Shown here: in pieces, positions 15,460-23,313 of the stretch
Layout of the letters: each line of letters opens with the position of its first letter
Numbering within the stretch: the stretch's first letter is position 1
Program-made: the position numbers and the translations under genes
From: Streptomyces griseofuscus
Lineage (GTDB): Bacteria; Actinomycetota; Actinomycetes; Streptomycetales; Streptomycetaceae
DNA length: 64,000 bases
Reading direction: 5' to 3'
Assembly (NCBI RefSeq): GCF_014673495.1
Contig: NZ_CP051006.1
Location: 6,723,501 to 6,787,500, forward strand
Notes under the pieces: model-generated
Database searches by the model: none
What the model was told of the DNA's origin: nothing
The model's input: only the letters and a program-made list of their open reading frames with translations

Positions 15460-16833
15460 GTGTCCGACTCCGACGAGTTGAAGGTCCTCAACCCCGCCAC
15501 GGAAGAGGTCCTCGCCACCGTCCCCGCCGCCACCGCCGAGGACGTCGACGCCGCCGTCGTACGGGCCGTCCGCGCCCAGCACGGATGGGCCGCGCTCGCC
15601 CCCGCCGACCGGGCCCGGCTGCTGCGCCGCTTCGCCGACACCGTCGACGCCCACCTGGAGGAACTCGCCCGCCTGGAGGTGAGCGAGGCCGGGCACACCC
15701 TCGGCAACGCCCGCTGGGAGGCCGGCAACGCCCGGGACCTGCTGGAGTACGCGGCCGGCGGCATCGAACGCCTGCTCGGCAAGCAGATCCCGGTGCCCGG
15801 AGGCTGGAACATCACCTTCCAGGAACCCCTGGGGGTGGTCGGGGTGATCGCCCCCTGGAACTTCCCCATGCCGATCGCCGCCTGGGGCTCCTTCCCGGCG
15901 CTCGCCGCGGGCAACGCAGTCCTCCTCAAACCCGCCGAGACCACCCCGCTCACCGCCCTGCGGCTGGCCGAACTCGCCCTGGCCGCGGGCCTGCCCGAGC
16001 ACCTCTTCCAGGTGCTGCCGGGCCACGGCCACATCGCCGGGCGCGCCCTGGTGGACCACCCGGACGTGGCCAAGATCGTGTTCACCGGGTCCACCCGCAC
16101 CGGCCGCGAGGTCATGGAGCGCTGCGCCCGCCTGGTCAAACCGGTCACCCTGGAACTCGGCGGCAAGAGCCCCAACATCGTCTTCGCCGACGCCGACCTG
16201 AGCACCGCCCTCGACCCGTTCTCCTTCCTGGACAACTCCGGGCAGGACTGCTGCGCCCGCACCCGGATCCTCGTCCAGGAGACCGCCCTGGACGAGGCCC
16301 GGGACTTCCTCGCCGACGCGCTCGCCGCCGTCGTCGTGGGCGACCCGGCCGACGAGAAGACCCAGATGGGCCCGCTGATCTCGGCGGCACAGCGGGAGCG
16401 CGTACGGTCGTACGTCCCCGCCGGCGCCCCCGCCCTGCGCGGCAGCGCGCCCGACGGACCCGGCTTCTGGTTCCCGCCGACCGTCCTGGTGGGGGAGCGG
16501 CACGACAGCCCGGCCGCCCGCGAGGAGATCTTCGGGCCCGTCGCCGTCCTGCTCCCCTTCACCGACGAGCGGGACGCGATCCGCCTCGCCAACGACACCC
16601 CCTACGGGCTGGCCGGCTCCGTCTGGACCCGCGATCTCGGCCGCGCCCTGCGGGTCTCCGGGGGCGTGCGCGCGGGCAACCTGTCCGTCAACTCCCACTC
16701 CAGCGTCCGCTACTGGACCCCGTTCGGCGGCTACAAGCAGTCCGGCCTCGGCCGTGAACTCGGCCCCGACGCCCTGACCGCCTTCACCGAGACCAAGAAC
16801 GTCTTCATCAGCACGGAGGGCCCCGCACAGTGA
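15460..16833 (+). CDS. NAD(P)-dependent aldehyde dehydrogenase
   Basis: A 457-residue ALDH. Cofactor/catalytic elements: PWNFPMPIAAW, FTGSTRTGREVM, the general base Glu in LELGGKSPN, and the nucleophile Cys in GQDCCARTR; the C-terminal FGGYKQSGLGRELG is standard. In the pathway suggested by the cluster it would oxidise a gamma-glutamyl-amino-aldehyde to the acid (gamma-glutamylglycine if ethanolamine is the substrate). GTG 15460 has GAAAGG 7 bases upstream (15447-15452); GTG 15445 in the same frame has none. It lies 58 bases after the ligase gene and overlaps the SDR start by 4 bases. Confidence 0.88.
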   Translation: MSDSDELKVLNPATEEVLATVPAATAEDVDAAVVRAVRAQHGWAALAPADRARLLRRFADTVDAHLEELARLEVSEAGHTLGNARWEAGNARDLLEYAAGGIERLLGKQIPVPGGWNITFQEPLGVVGVIAPWNFPMPIAAWGSFPALAAGNAVLLKPAETTPLTALRLAELALAAGLPEHLFQVLPGHGHIAGRALVDHPDVAKIVFTGSTRTGREVMERCARLVKPVTLELGGKSPNIVFADADLSTALDPFSFLDNSGQDCCARTRILVQETALDEARDFLADALAAVVVGDPADEKTQMGPLISAAQRERVRSYVPAGAPALRGSAPDGPGFWFPPTVLVGERHDSPAAREEIFGPVAVLLPFTDERDAIRLANDTPYGLAGSVWTRDLGRALRVSGGVRAGNLSVNSHSSVRYWTPFGGYKQSGLGRELGPDALTAFTETKNVFISTEGPAQ

Positions 16834-17612
16834 CCGACAACAGTGTTTGCCGCCGCCTGGTCGGCCGTACCGCCGTCGTGACCGGAGCCGGCAGCGGCAT
16901 CGGCCTCGCCACCGCCCGCCGCCTCGCCGCCGAGGGCGCCCATGTCGTCTGCGCCGATGTGGACGAGGTCCGCGGCAAGGCCGCCGCCGAGGAGGTGGGC
17001 GGGCTCTTCGCCAAGGTCGACGTCACCGACCCCGAGCAGGTCGAGGCGCTGTTCAAGACGGCGTACGACACCTACGGCAGCGTGGACGTGGCCTTCAACA
17101 ACGCGGGTATCTCCCCGCCCGACGACGACTCCATCCTGGAGACCGGCCTGGAGGCGTGGAAGCGCGTCCAGGAGGTCAACCTCACCTCCGTGTACCTGTG
17201 CTGCAAGGCCGCGATCCCCTATATGCGCCGCCAGGGCAAGGGCTCCATCATCAACACCGCGTCCTTCGTGGCCCGGATGGGCGCGGCCACCTCCCAGATC
17301 TCGTACACGGCCTCCAAGGGCGGCGTCCTCGCCATGTCCCGTGAACTGGGCGTGCAGTTCGCGCGCGAGGGCATCCGGGTCAACGCGCTGTGCCCCGGCC
17401 CCGTCAACACCCCCCTCCTCCAGGAACTGTTCGCCAAGGACCCGGAGCGGGCCGCCCGCCGGCTCGTGCACATCCCGGTGGGCCGGTTCGCCGAGGCCGA
17501 GGAGATCGCCGCCGCGGTCGCCTTCCTGGCCAGCGACGACTCCTCCTTCGTCAACGCCACCGACTTCCTGGTGGACGGGGGCATCGCGGGCGCGTACGTC
17601 ACGCCCGTGTAA
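16830..17612 (+). CDS. Short-chain dehydrogenase/reductase
   Basis: A 260-residue classical SDR. TGAGSGIG binds the dinucleotide, NNAGIS and the catalytic Ser (NTASF), Tyr and Lys (SYTASK) are all present; the C-terminus ends NATDFLVDGGIAGAY as in FabG-like enzymes. Coupled by a GTGA overlap to the aldehyde dehydrogenase, it is placed to oxidise the hydroxyl of a gamma-glutamylated amino alcohol to the aldehyde. That role is inference; the family is too broad for substrate prediction. A short hairpin (17612-17630) ends the operon. Confidence 0.85.
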   Translation: MTDNSVCRRLVGRTAVVTGAGSGIGLATARRLAAEGAHVVCADVDEVRGKAAAEEVGGLFAKVDVTDPEQVEALFKTAYDTYGSVDVAFNNAGISPPDDDSILETGLEAWKRVQEVNLTSVYLCCKAAIPYMRRQGKGSIINTASFVARMGAATSQISYTASKGGVLAMSRELGVQFAREGIRVNALCPGPVNTPLLQELFAKDPERAARRLVHIPVGRFAEAEEIAAAVAFLASDDSSFVNATDFLVDGGIAGAYVTPV

Positions 17613-17630
17613 GCCCCCCTCTCAGGGGCT
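17612..17630. terminator. Short bidirectional hairpin between SDR and PLP-enzyme genes
   Basis: AGCCCC (17612-17617) pairs with GGGGCT (17625-17630) around a 7-base loop in the 17-base gap between two convergent genes. Confidence 0.5.
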
Positions 17631-18832
17631 CAGAGGAAGGTGTGCCCCTCGCCCCGGTACGTGGGCACGGTCGCCGTCACCTCGTCGCCCTCGACGAGGT
17701 GCAGCGACGCGAACCGCTCGCACAGCTCGCCCGCCTTGGCGTGCCGGAACCACACCCGGTCGCCGATCAGCAGATCGTCGGCGGGCGAGCCGAGCAACGG
17801 GGTCTGCACCTCGCCGGCCCCCTCCTGCGGGTCGTACTTCAGCCCTTCCGGCAGATACGGCACCGGCGAGCGGTCGGGGCCAGCCGCGCCGGAGGCCGGG
17901 TAGCCGCCGCCGAGCACGGTGACGACGCCCACGCCCGGCCGCCGTACCACCGGCAGCGCGAAGAGCGCCGCCGGACGGCCGCTGAAGGACGTGTAGTTGT
18001 CGAACAGCCGCGGCACGTACAGCCCGGAGCCGGCCGCGATCTCGGTGACGGCGGACTCGGCTGCGGTGTGCTGCACACTGCCGGTGCCGCCGCCGTTGAC
18101 GAACTCCAGGTCCGGCGCGACGGACCGCACCGCGCGCACGGCCGCGCCGCGCCGCTCGGCCAGCTCCCGGCGGGCGGCGGCCTGCATCAGCCGGATCGCC
18201 CGCGACCGCAGCGGCCGCCCGGCGACCGCGTCACCGACTCCCGCGATATGACCCTCGTAGGCCATCAGTCCGACCAGCCGGAACCCGGGGCGTTCGGCCA
18301 CCACCCGTGCGACCTCGGCGAGTTGGGCGGGGGAGTGCAGCGGGGAGCGGCGGGCGCCGACCCGCACCCGGCCGCCGAACAGCTTCAGGGAGGTGTCCAA
18401 CTCCAGGCATATCCGGACCACCTCGCGCCCGTCGCCGCGGGCCGCGTCGATCAGGTCGAGCTGGGCGGGGTCGTCCACCATCACGGTGACGGCGGCGGCG
18501 AGCTTGGGATCGGCGGTCAGTTCGGCGAATCCGGAGCGGTCGGCGCAGGGGTAGGCGAGCAGGATGTCGTCGAAACCCGAACGCGCCAGCCACAGCGACT
18601 CGGCGAGGGTGAACGACATGATGCCCTGGAAGCCGTCCTTGGCCAGCACCCGCTCCAGCAGGGCACGGCAGCGCACGGACTTGCTCGCGACCCGTACCGG
18701 CTTGCCGCCGGAGCGGCGGACCAGATCGGCCGCGTTGGCGTCGAAGGCCTCCAGGTCCACGAGCGCCAGCGGCGCTTCGAGATGGGCGGTGGCCCGGTCG
18801 TACCGGGCCCGGTCGGCGGCACGCGCAGTCAT
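17630..18832 (-). CDS. Alanine-racemase-N-fold PLP enzyme (D-threonine aldolase/amino acid deaminase-like)
   Basis: A 400-residue fold-III PLP enzyme. The N-terminal LALVDLEAFDANAADLVRR and the PVRVASKSVRC segment, whose Lys would bind PLP, lead into a barrel (FVNGGGTGSVQHTAAE, ILLAYPC). The C-terminal beta domain includes a VWFRHAKAGELCERF segment, where D-threonine aldolase-like and D-serine dehydratase-like enzymes place metal ligands. The reaction (aldol cleavage, deamination or racemisation of a D-amino acid) is not determined. ATG 18832 starts the conserved region; frame continues upstream but is Gly/Pro/Arg-rich GC-bias shadow. No obvious operon partner. Confidence 0.8.
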   Translation of the reverse strand: MTARAADRARYDRATAHLEAPLALVDLEAFDANAADLVRRSGGKPVRVASKSVRCRALLERVLAKDGFQGIMSFTLAESLWLARSGFDDILLAYPCADRSGFAELTADPKLAAAVTVMVDDPAQLDLIDAARGDGREVVRICLELDTSLKLFGGRVRVGARRSPLHSPAQLAEVARVVAERPGFRLVGLMAYEGHIAGVGDAVAGRPLRSRAIRLMQAAARRELAERRGAAVRAVRSVAPDLEFVNGGGTGSVQHTAAESAVTEIAAGSGLYVPRLFDNYTSFSGRPAALFALPVVRRPGVGVVTVLGGGYPASGAAGPDRSPVPYLPEGLKYDPQEGAGEVQTPLLGSPADDLLIGDRVWFRHAKAGELCERFASLHLVEGDEVTATVPTYRGEGHTFL

Positions 18833-19028
18833 GCCGGAAGCCTGCCAGAAGGGATTACCGCAGGGTAGGGGGACGTTCCGGGCAAGTGCCCCGGCCTCCC
18901 GTACTGGTTCCGCCCCGGCCCCCGACAACCCGTAGAGTGACGCGCACGTACGACGGACCCGCCCGGGACGGGGGCCCGGTCGTACGGGTACGAGGAGACG
19001 GCCCGGGTCGCGAGGAAACGGGGAACGC

Positions 19029-20582
19029 ATGACCACGGAAGCACGCCACTCCTCCCTGCCACCGGGCCCACCGCCCTCCTCCGGCCCCCGCGCGGGCGCC
19101 GGTTGGAACGCGGGCAGCGGCATTCCGGGTGGCGTTCCCGGCGCGGACGGGCGACGGGTCACCGCCGCCGCTCCCCTGGGGGACGACCCCGGTGACGAGC
19201 CGTCCGTCTTCGCCCCGCGCGGCCCGGGGAACGGGACACCCCGGAGCCGTACCGTCCCCGAGGCCGTCGACCCCGTGAGCCCTCCGCCGCCCCCCGCCTC
19301 GGCCCGCTTCCCCGACACCCCGCCCCGCGCGGCGCGCCCGCGCACGGAGACCGACGCGCCGCGCCCCGCGCACGCCGACGAGGGGAGTACGGGTACGGGG
19401 GGTACCGGCAGCGGTCCCGGCGATCGCGCCGGTGCCGGGGGCTCCGGGCAGCCCGGTGCGGGCGGTTCCGTGCCATGGGATCGGCAGGCGGGGCGTACCG
19501 AGGTGCCCGCGCGGACCGCCCCCGGGACGGCGACCCCGCCGACCGCGGAGGACACCTCCGAGACGACCGCCCGGCTCCGGCCGGTCCCTCCCGGCCCCCC
19601 CGCCGCCGCCGCGAACCCGCCCGGCGCCGCGCCCGCTTCCGGCACGCCCGCGGGCGCTCCCGCGAGCACTCCTCCCACGGACGCGCCGGCGCATGCGACC
19701 CGGCCCAGCACTCGATGGCACCCCCAGCCGCCCGCCCCGCGCGCCCCCGACATCGCCCGGACCCGGGGAAGCGCCGCCCGGCCCCATGTCACCCTCGGGG
19801 AACCCGACCTGTTCCGGACGCGCAGACGGGGGCGGGCCGTCGTCGCCGGGGTCTGCCTGGTGCTCGGGATCGGGCTCATCGGCGGTGCCGCGGCCGGGAG
19901 TTGGATCGCGGAGGACCACGAGGACAGCGCGGCGCGGGGCTTCGCCGCGGCCGTACCCGTGTGGCACAGCGTGCCCGTCGACACCTTGTTCCCGCCCGTC
20001 GTGCAGGGAGCGGGAGACGGCCCCGGCGGGGCGGACCGGACCTGGACGCGGATCGCCGTCGCCCCGGACAGCGGCTGCGCCGACGCGTTCGACCCGCTGC
20101 TGTGGAAGGTCCTCGCCGACGCGGGCTGCCGCCGGCTGCTGCGCGCCACCTACACGGACGCCACCCAGAGCTATGTGACCACCGTCGGCCTGCTGTTCAC
20201 CAGGGCCGATCCCGCTGGCATGTCCGCGCTCGCCACCCGCTTCCGCACCCAGCACCTCACCGAACGCCCCGACCTGATGCCCCGCCCGTATGCCGCGCGG
20301 AACACCCCCGCGGCCGGGTTCGGGGACGACCAGCGCGCCACCTGGACCATCTCCGTGCGCACCGACGCCCCCGTCGTCGTCTACGCCGTCTCGGGCTGGG
20401 CGGACGGCCGGAGCGTGGACACCCCCCAGCCCGCCGCCGACGCCGTGCGGGCCGGTGCCACCACCGCGCAGGCCCAGTCCGGTCTCGGCGACGAGGCCCA
20501 GGGACTGTCCGGGCAGATAGCGCAGCGGCTGCGCCGGACCGTCGGCTCCGCCGCCACGAACGCCACGAAGAGACCCTCATGA
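19029..20582 (+). CDS. Bitopic membrane protein with disordered Pro-rich cytoplasmic domain
   Basis: A 517-residue protein of unknown function. Residues ~1-265 are Pro/Ala/Gly/Thr-rich with no globular signature. One membrane segment (VVAGVCLVLGIGLIGGAAAG) follows a basic RTRRRGR stretch, so the N-terminus is inside. The C-terminal ~220 residues form an external domain with WHSVPVDTLFPP, a DSGC/AGCRRLL cysteine pair and TATQSYVTTVG-like strands. Its stop codon overlaps the mycosin ATG (ATGA), so the two products are made together. The external domain may be a substrate, inhibitor or anchor of that protease. ATG 19029 follows a GGGGAA stretch. Confidence 0.75.
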   Translation: MTTEARHSSLPPGPPPSSGPRAGAGWNAGSGIPGGVPGADGRRVTAAAPLGDDPGDEPSVFAPRGPGNGTPRSRTVPEAVDPVSPPPPPASARFPDTPPRAARPRTETDAPRPAHADEGSTGTGGTGSGPGDRAGAGGSGQPGAGGSVPWDRQAGRTEVPARTAPGTATPPTAEDTSETTARLRPVPPGPPAAAANPPGAAPASGTPAGAPASTPPTDAPAHATRPSTRWHPQPPAPRAPDIARTRGSAARPHVTLGEPDLFRTRRRGRAVVAGVCLVLGIGLIGGAAAGSWIAEDHEDSAARGFAAAVPVWHSVPVDTLFPPVVQGAGDGPGGADRTWTRIAVAPDSGCADAFDPLLWKVLADAGCRRLLRATYTDATQSYVTTVGLLFTRADPAGMSALATRFRTQHLTERPDLMPRPYAARNTPAAGFGDDQRATWTISVRTDAPVVVYAVSGWADGRSVDTPQPAADAVRAGATTAQAQSGLGDEAQGLSGQIAQRLRRTVGSAATNATKRPS

Positions 20583-21739
20583 AGCGTGCCTGCGGGGCCG
20601 CGGTGAGCGCTCTGCTCGCCGGCGCCCTCACCCTGCTGCCCACCGCCGCCGCCCACGCCGACGGCATCCGCGCCCAGCAGTGGGGCCTGTCCGCCCTCCA
20701 CCTCGACCAGGCCTGGCACACCACCAGGGGCCAGGGCGTCACCGTCGCCGTCCTCGACACCGGCGTCCAGGAGGACCACCCCGACCTGGTCGGCAATGTG
20801 CTGCCCGCCAAGGACATGATCGGATTCGGCGCCCGGCCCGGCGACCGCACCTGGGGACGGCACGGCACCGCCATGGCCGGCATCATCGCCGGACACGGCC
20901 ATGGGCCCGGCGGCGCCGACGGCGTCATGGGCGTCGCCCCCGAGGCGAAGATCCTTCCCGTACGGGTGATCCTGGAGGACAGCGACCCCGCCCGCGCCAA
21001 GGCCCGCACCACCCGCGGCACCGCCCTCGCCGACGGCATCCGCTGGGCCGCCGACCACGGCGCCGACGTCATCAACCTCTCCCTAGGCGACGACTCCGCC
21101 TCCGCCCACCCCGAACCCGGCGAGGACGAGGCCGTGCAGTACGCCCTGAAGAAGGGCGTGGTCGTCGTCGCCTCCGCGGGCAACGGCGGCGACAACGGCG
21201 ACCACGTCTCCTACCCGGCCGCCTACCCCGGCGTCGTCGTCGCCACCGCCGTCGACCGCTACGGCACCCGCGCCGCCTTCTCCACCCGCCGCTGGTACGC
21301 CGCGGTCAGCGCGCCCGGCGTCGACGTCGTCATCGCCGACCCCGACCACAAGTACTACGAGGGCTGGGGCACCTCGGCCGCCTCCGCCTATGTCTCGGGG
21401 GTCGCCGCACTGATCAAGTCGGCCCGCCCGGGGCTGAGCCCGGCCCAGATCAGGACGCTCCTGGAGGACACCGCCGACGCCCCGCCGGCCGGTGGCCGCG
21501 ACGACTCCCGGGGCTACGGCACGATCGACCCGGTGGCCGCCCTGGCCGCGGCCGACCGCCTCGAACCCGAGAAGCTGAGCCCGGCGTCGTACCCCCACGA
21601 GTACTTCGGCCCCGGCCCCGACGCGCCCCGGGCGACCGGATCCGCCGCCGACTGGGCGGCGCCCCTCGCGGGCAGTGCCGGCGGGGTGCTGCTGGTCGTG
21701 GGCGTGATCCTGTGGCGCGGCCGCAGACAGCCCTTCTGA
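20579..21739 (+). CDS. Mycosin-like S8 (subtilisin) serine protease
   Basis: A 386-residue secreted, membrane-anchored subtilase. A signal peptide (~1-25, ALLAGALTLLPTAAAHA) is followed by the catalytic triad: Asp in VAVLDTGVQEDHPDL, His in GRHGTAMAGIIAG, Ser in WGTSAASAYVSGVAAL. A C-terminal membrane helix (LAGSAGGVLLVVGVILW) ends in RGRRQPF. This layout matches MycP proteases of type VII secretion systems, but no ecc or esx genes are nearby. ATG 20579 overlaps the upstream stop by 4 bases, so it is translationally coupled to the disordered membrane protein. Confidence 0.9.
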   Translation: MKRACGAAVSALLAGALTLLPTAAAHADGIRAQQWGLSALHLDQAWHTTRGQGVTVAVLDTGVQEDHPDLVGNVLPAKDMIGFGARPGDRTWGRHGTAMAGIIAGHGHGPGGADGVMGVAPEAKILPVRVILEDSDPARAKARTTRGTALADGIRWAADHGADVINLSLGDDSASAHPEPGEDEAVQYALKKGVVVVASAGNGGDNGDHVSYPAAYPGVVVATAVDRYGTRAAFSTRRWYAAVSAPGVDVVIADPDHKYYEGWGTSAASAYVSGVAALIKSARPGLSPAQIRTLLEDTADAPPAGGRDDSRGYGTIDPVAALAAADRLEPEKLSPASYPHEYFGPGPDAPRATGSAADWAAPLAGSAGGVLLVVGVILWRGRRQPF

Positions 21740-21795
21740 GACGGGCGCCGGGCCGCCGCCGAGCCCTGCCGTTTCCCCCGATAGGGTCGGTGACC

Positions 21796-22572
21796 GTGGC
21801 GAACAAGAACATCCCCGACTCCGGTTACTCCGACGACGACGGCTCCGCCGATCCCCGGCTCGGTGCCGCGCTCGCCGCGTGGGCCGAGGACCGCACCGCC
21901 GTCGGACCGGTCCTCCAGGCGCTGAAGGGCGCCCGGCTGCTGGTCCCCGTCGTCGCCGTCCTCGGTGAGGTCGAGGAGGACGATCAAGAGGGGCGCAAAG
22001 CTCGTCACAAGGGTGGTGGGAGACGGGTGGGCGGGCTGCGCCGTGAGAAGACCAGCGACATGGCGGTACCCACGCTCAAGGCCGGCGGCCGTACCGCGCT
22101 GCCCGCCTTCACCTCCACCGACTCCCTCGCCCGCTGGGACCCCGAGGCCCGCCCGGTCGCCGTACCCCTGCACCAGGCGCTCCAGGCCGCCGCGCACGAG
22201 AAGGCCGACACGGTGGTGCTGGACCTCGCGGGGCCGGTGCCCTTCGAGCTGACCGGGCCCGCGCTGCTCGCCCTCGCCGAGGGCCGCACCAGCACCGACC
22301 CGCTCGCCGACCCGGCCGTGGCCGAGGCCGTGCGTACGGCGGTGGCCGCCGAACCCGCCGTACGGCGCGCCCACCTGGTGCCCGGCCCGGCCGACGGCAC
22401 CCTCGCCCTCGTCCTCGACCCGGCCGCGCCGCCCGCCGAGACCGCCCAGGCGATCGCCGGCCGGCTCGCCGCCGACGAAACACTGAGGGCCCGCCTGGTG
22501 CGCGGTCTCGACCTGGCACTGCTGCCGGCCGGGACGACGCCTCCGGGCGAGCCCCTGTACGTGAGGGAATAG
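21796..22572 (+). CDS. SseB-family protein
   Basis: A 258-residue cytoplasmic protein with an SseB N-terminal domain (VLQALKGARLLVPVVAVLGE, TALPAFTSTDSLARWDPEARPVAVPL, DTVVLDLAGPVPFELTG). Between the two lobes lies a charged insert of about 30 residues (EVEEDDQEGRKARHKGGG region). SseB proteins have been tied to sulfur transfer/serine sensitivity and, in pathogens, to secretion chaperoning; function in Streptomyces is unknown. GTG 21796 is preferred (AGGG at 21783-21786); GTG 21790 in frame is an alternative. Ends 1 base before the convergent DUF1844 gene. Confidence 0.75.
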   Translation: MANKNIPDSGYSDDDGSADPRLGAALAAWAEDRTAVGPVLQALKGARLLVPVVAVLGEVEEDDQEGRKARHKGGGRRVGGLRREKTSDMAVPTLKAGGRTALPAFTSTDSLARWDPEARPVAVPLHQALQAAAHEKADTVVLDLAGPVPFELTGPALLALAEGRTSTDPLADPAVAEAVRTAVAAEPAVRRAHLVPGPADGTLALVLDPAAPPAETAQAIAGRLAADETLRARLVRGLDLALLPAGTTPPGEPLYVRE

Positions 22573-22573
22573 C

Positions 22574-22930
22574 TCAGCTGTAGATCGGGCCGGTGTACTT
22601 CTCGCCCGGCCCCTGGCCCGGCTCGTCCGGGACGATCGAGGCCTCGCGGAAGGCCAGCTGGAGCGACTTCAGACCGTCGCGCAGCGGAGCCGCGTGGAAG
22701 GAGCTGATCTCGGTCGCGCCGCCGTCCAGCAGACCGGCGAGGGCGGTGATCAGCTTGCGGGCCTCGTCCAGGTCCTTGAACGTGTCGCCCTCCTCGCTGA
22801 GCCCGAGCTTCACGGCGGCGGCGCTCATCAGGTTGACGGCGACCGTCACGATCACCTCGACGGCGGGGACCTCGGCGATATCGCGGGTCATCGCGTCGAA
22901 GTCGGGGTTCTCGGCAGGGGTCTCACTCAT
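22574..22930 (-). CDS. DUF1844 protein
   Basis: A 118-residue protein of the DUF1844 family, found in actinobacteria next to infC and of unknown function. The conserved core is VPAVEVIVTVAVNLMSAAAVKLGL followed by DLDEARKLITALAGLLDG. It is mostly helical and acidic, probably cytosolic. ATG 22930 is preceded by GAGGGG with short spacing; an in-frame GTG at 22939 is possible. It is divergent from the infC leader, sharing a ~75-base AT-richer promoter region. Confidence 0.82.
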   Translation of the reverse strand: MSETPAENPDFDAMTRDIAEVPAVEVIVTVAVNLMSAAAVKLGLSEEGDTFKDLDEARKLITALAGLLDGGATEISSFHAAPLRDGLKSLQLAFREASIVPDEPGQGPGEKYTGPIYS

Positions 22931-23313
22931 GCCCCTCACCCTAAGGCGGGATTACGGCTTTACGGTTACGGGCTCCCGATTAGCCCTTGTCAAGCCATCC
23001 TGCTAATCTGGTGGGCGACCGGCCGGACGTAGGTATGCACCTATTGCTCGGCCCACAAGTGGAGGCTCCGATCTCCCACCCGATCCGTCCCCCGGGACGG
23101 CGGGTCTCCGGTCAGGCGGCCGCCATCGTTCCGTACGGACGATGGAGTCGCCCGATTCGCGCCCCGCGTTCATCGCGGCGGTGCTCCGGTAGTCAGGAGC
23201 CCCGCCTGTGATCGTCCGGGGCATTTTTTGTGCCTCGGCGCGGTTGGTCGGACGAACACAGACGTTACGCGGCAGTCCGCCAGGCCGTCGCGTGGTGCTA
23301 TCGAGGAGGATCC
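22931..23313. other. Promoter region and ~300-nt structured leader of infC
   Basis: This 383-base gap holds the divergent promoters and the infC leader. TAATCT at 23004-23009 is a credible -10, with a weak TTAGCC (22980-22985) 18 bases upstream. Predicted leader structures: TAGGT-atgc-ACCTA (23030-23043), CCATCG..CGATGG (23123-23145, GTAC loop), CCGCG-TTCAT-CGCGG (23164-23178) and a terminator-like hairpin with T6 (23199-23229) just upstream of the infC ribosome-binding site. A 58-codon frame (ATG 23035 to TGA 23209-23211) ends inside the terminator loop; it has no good Shine-Dalgarno. Confidence 0.6.
23199..23229 (+). terminator. Attenuator hairpin in the infC leader
   Basis: GCCCCG (23199-23204) pairs with CGGGGC (23217-23222) and is followed by ATTTTTT (23223-23229), a rare canonical U-tract in this genome. 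An identical GCCCCG at 23161-23166 could compete for the same 3' arm and act as antiterminator. The position, about 85 bases before the infC start, points to transcription attenuation. Confidence 0.65.

Noticed and set aside
17630..20149. 839-codon version of the PLP-enzyme gene
   Set aside because: The extra ~440 residues upstream of ATG 18832 are low-complexity and antisense to the disordered-protein gene; the PLP fold starts at 18832.
19029..21739. Type VII secretion system locus
   Set aside because: Only a mycosin-like protease is present; no eccB, eccC, eccD, eccE or WXG100 genes are nearby.
22987..22992. TTGTCA as the infC -35
   Set aside because: It is only 11 bases from the TAATCT -10, too close for a sigma-70-type promoter.
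23230..23313. GTG 23230 as the infC start
   Set aside because: No ribosome-binding site, it directly follows the terminator U-tract, and the added residues are not IF-3-like; the AUC at 23314 has a strong GGAGG.
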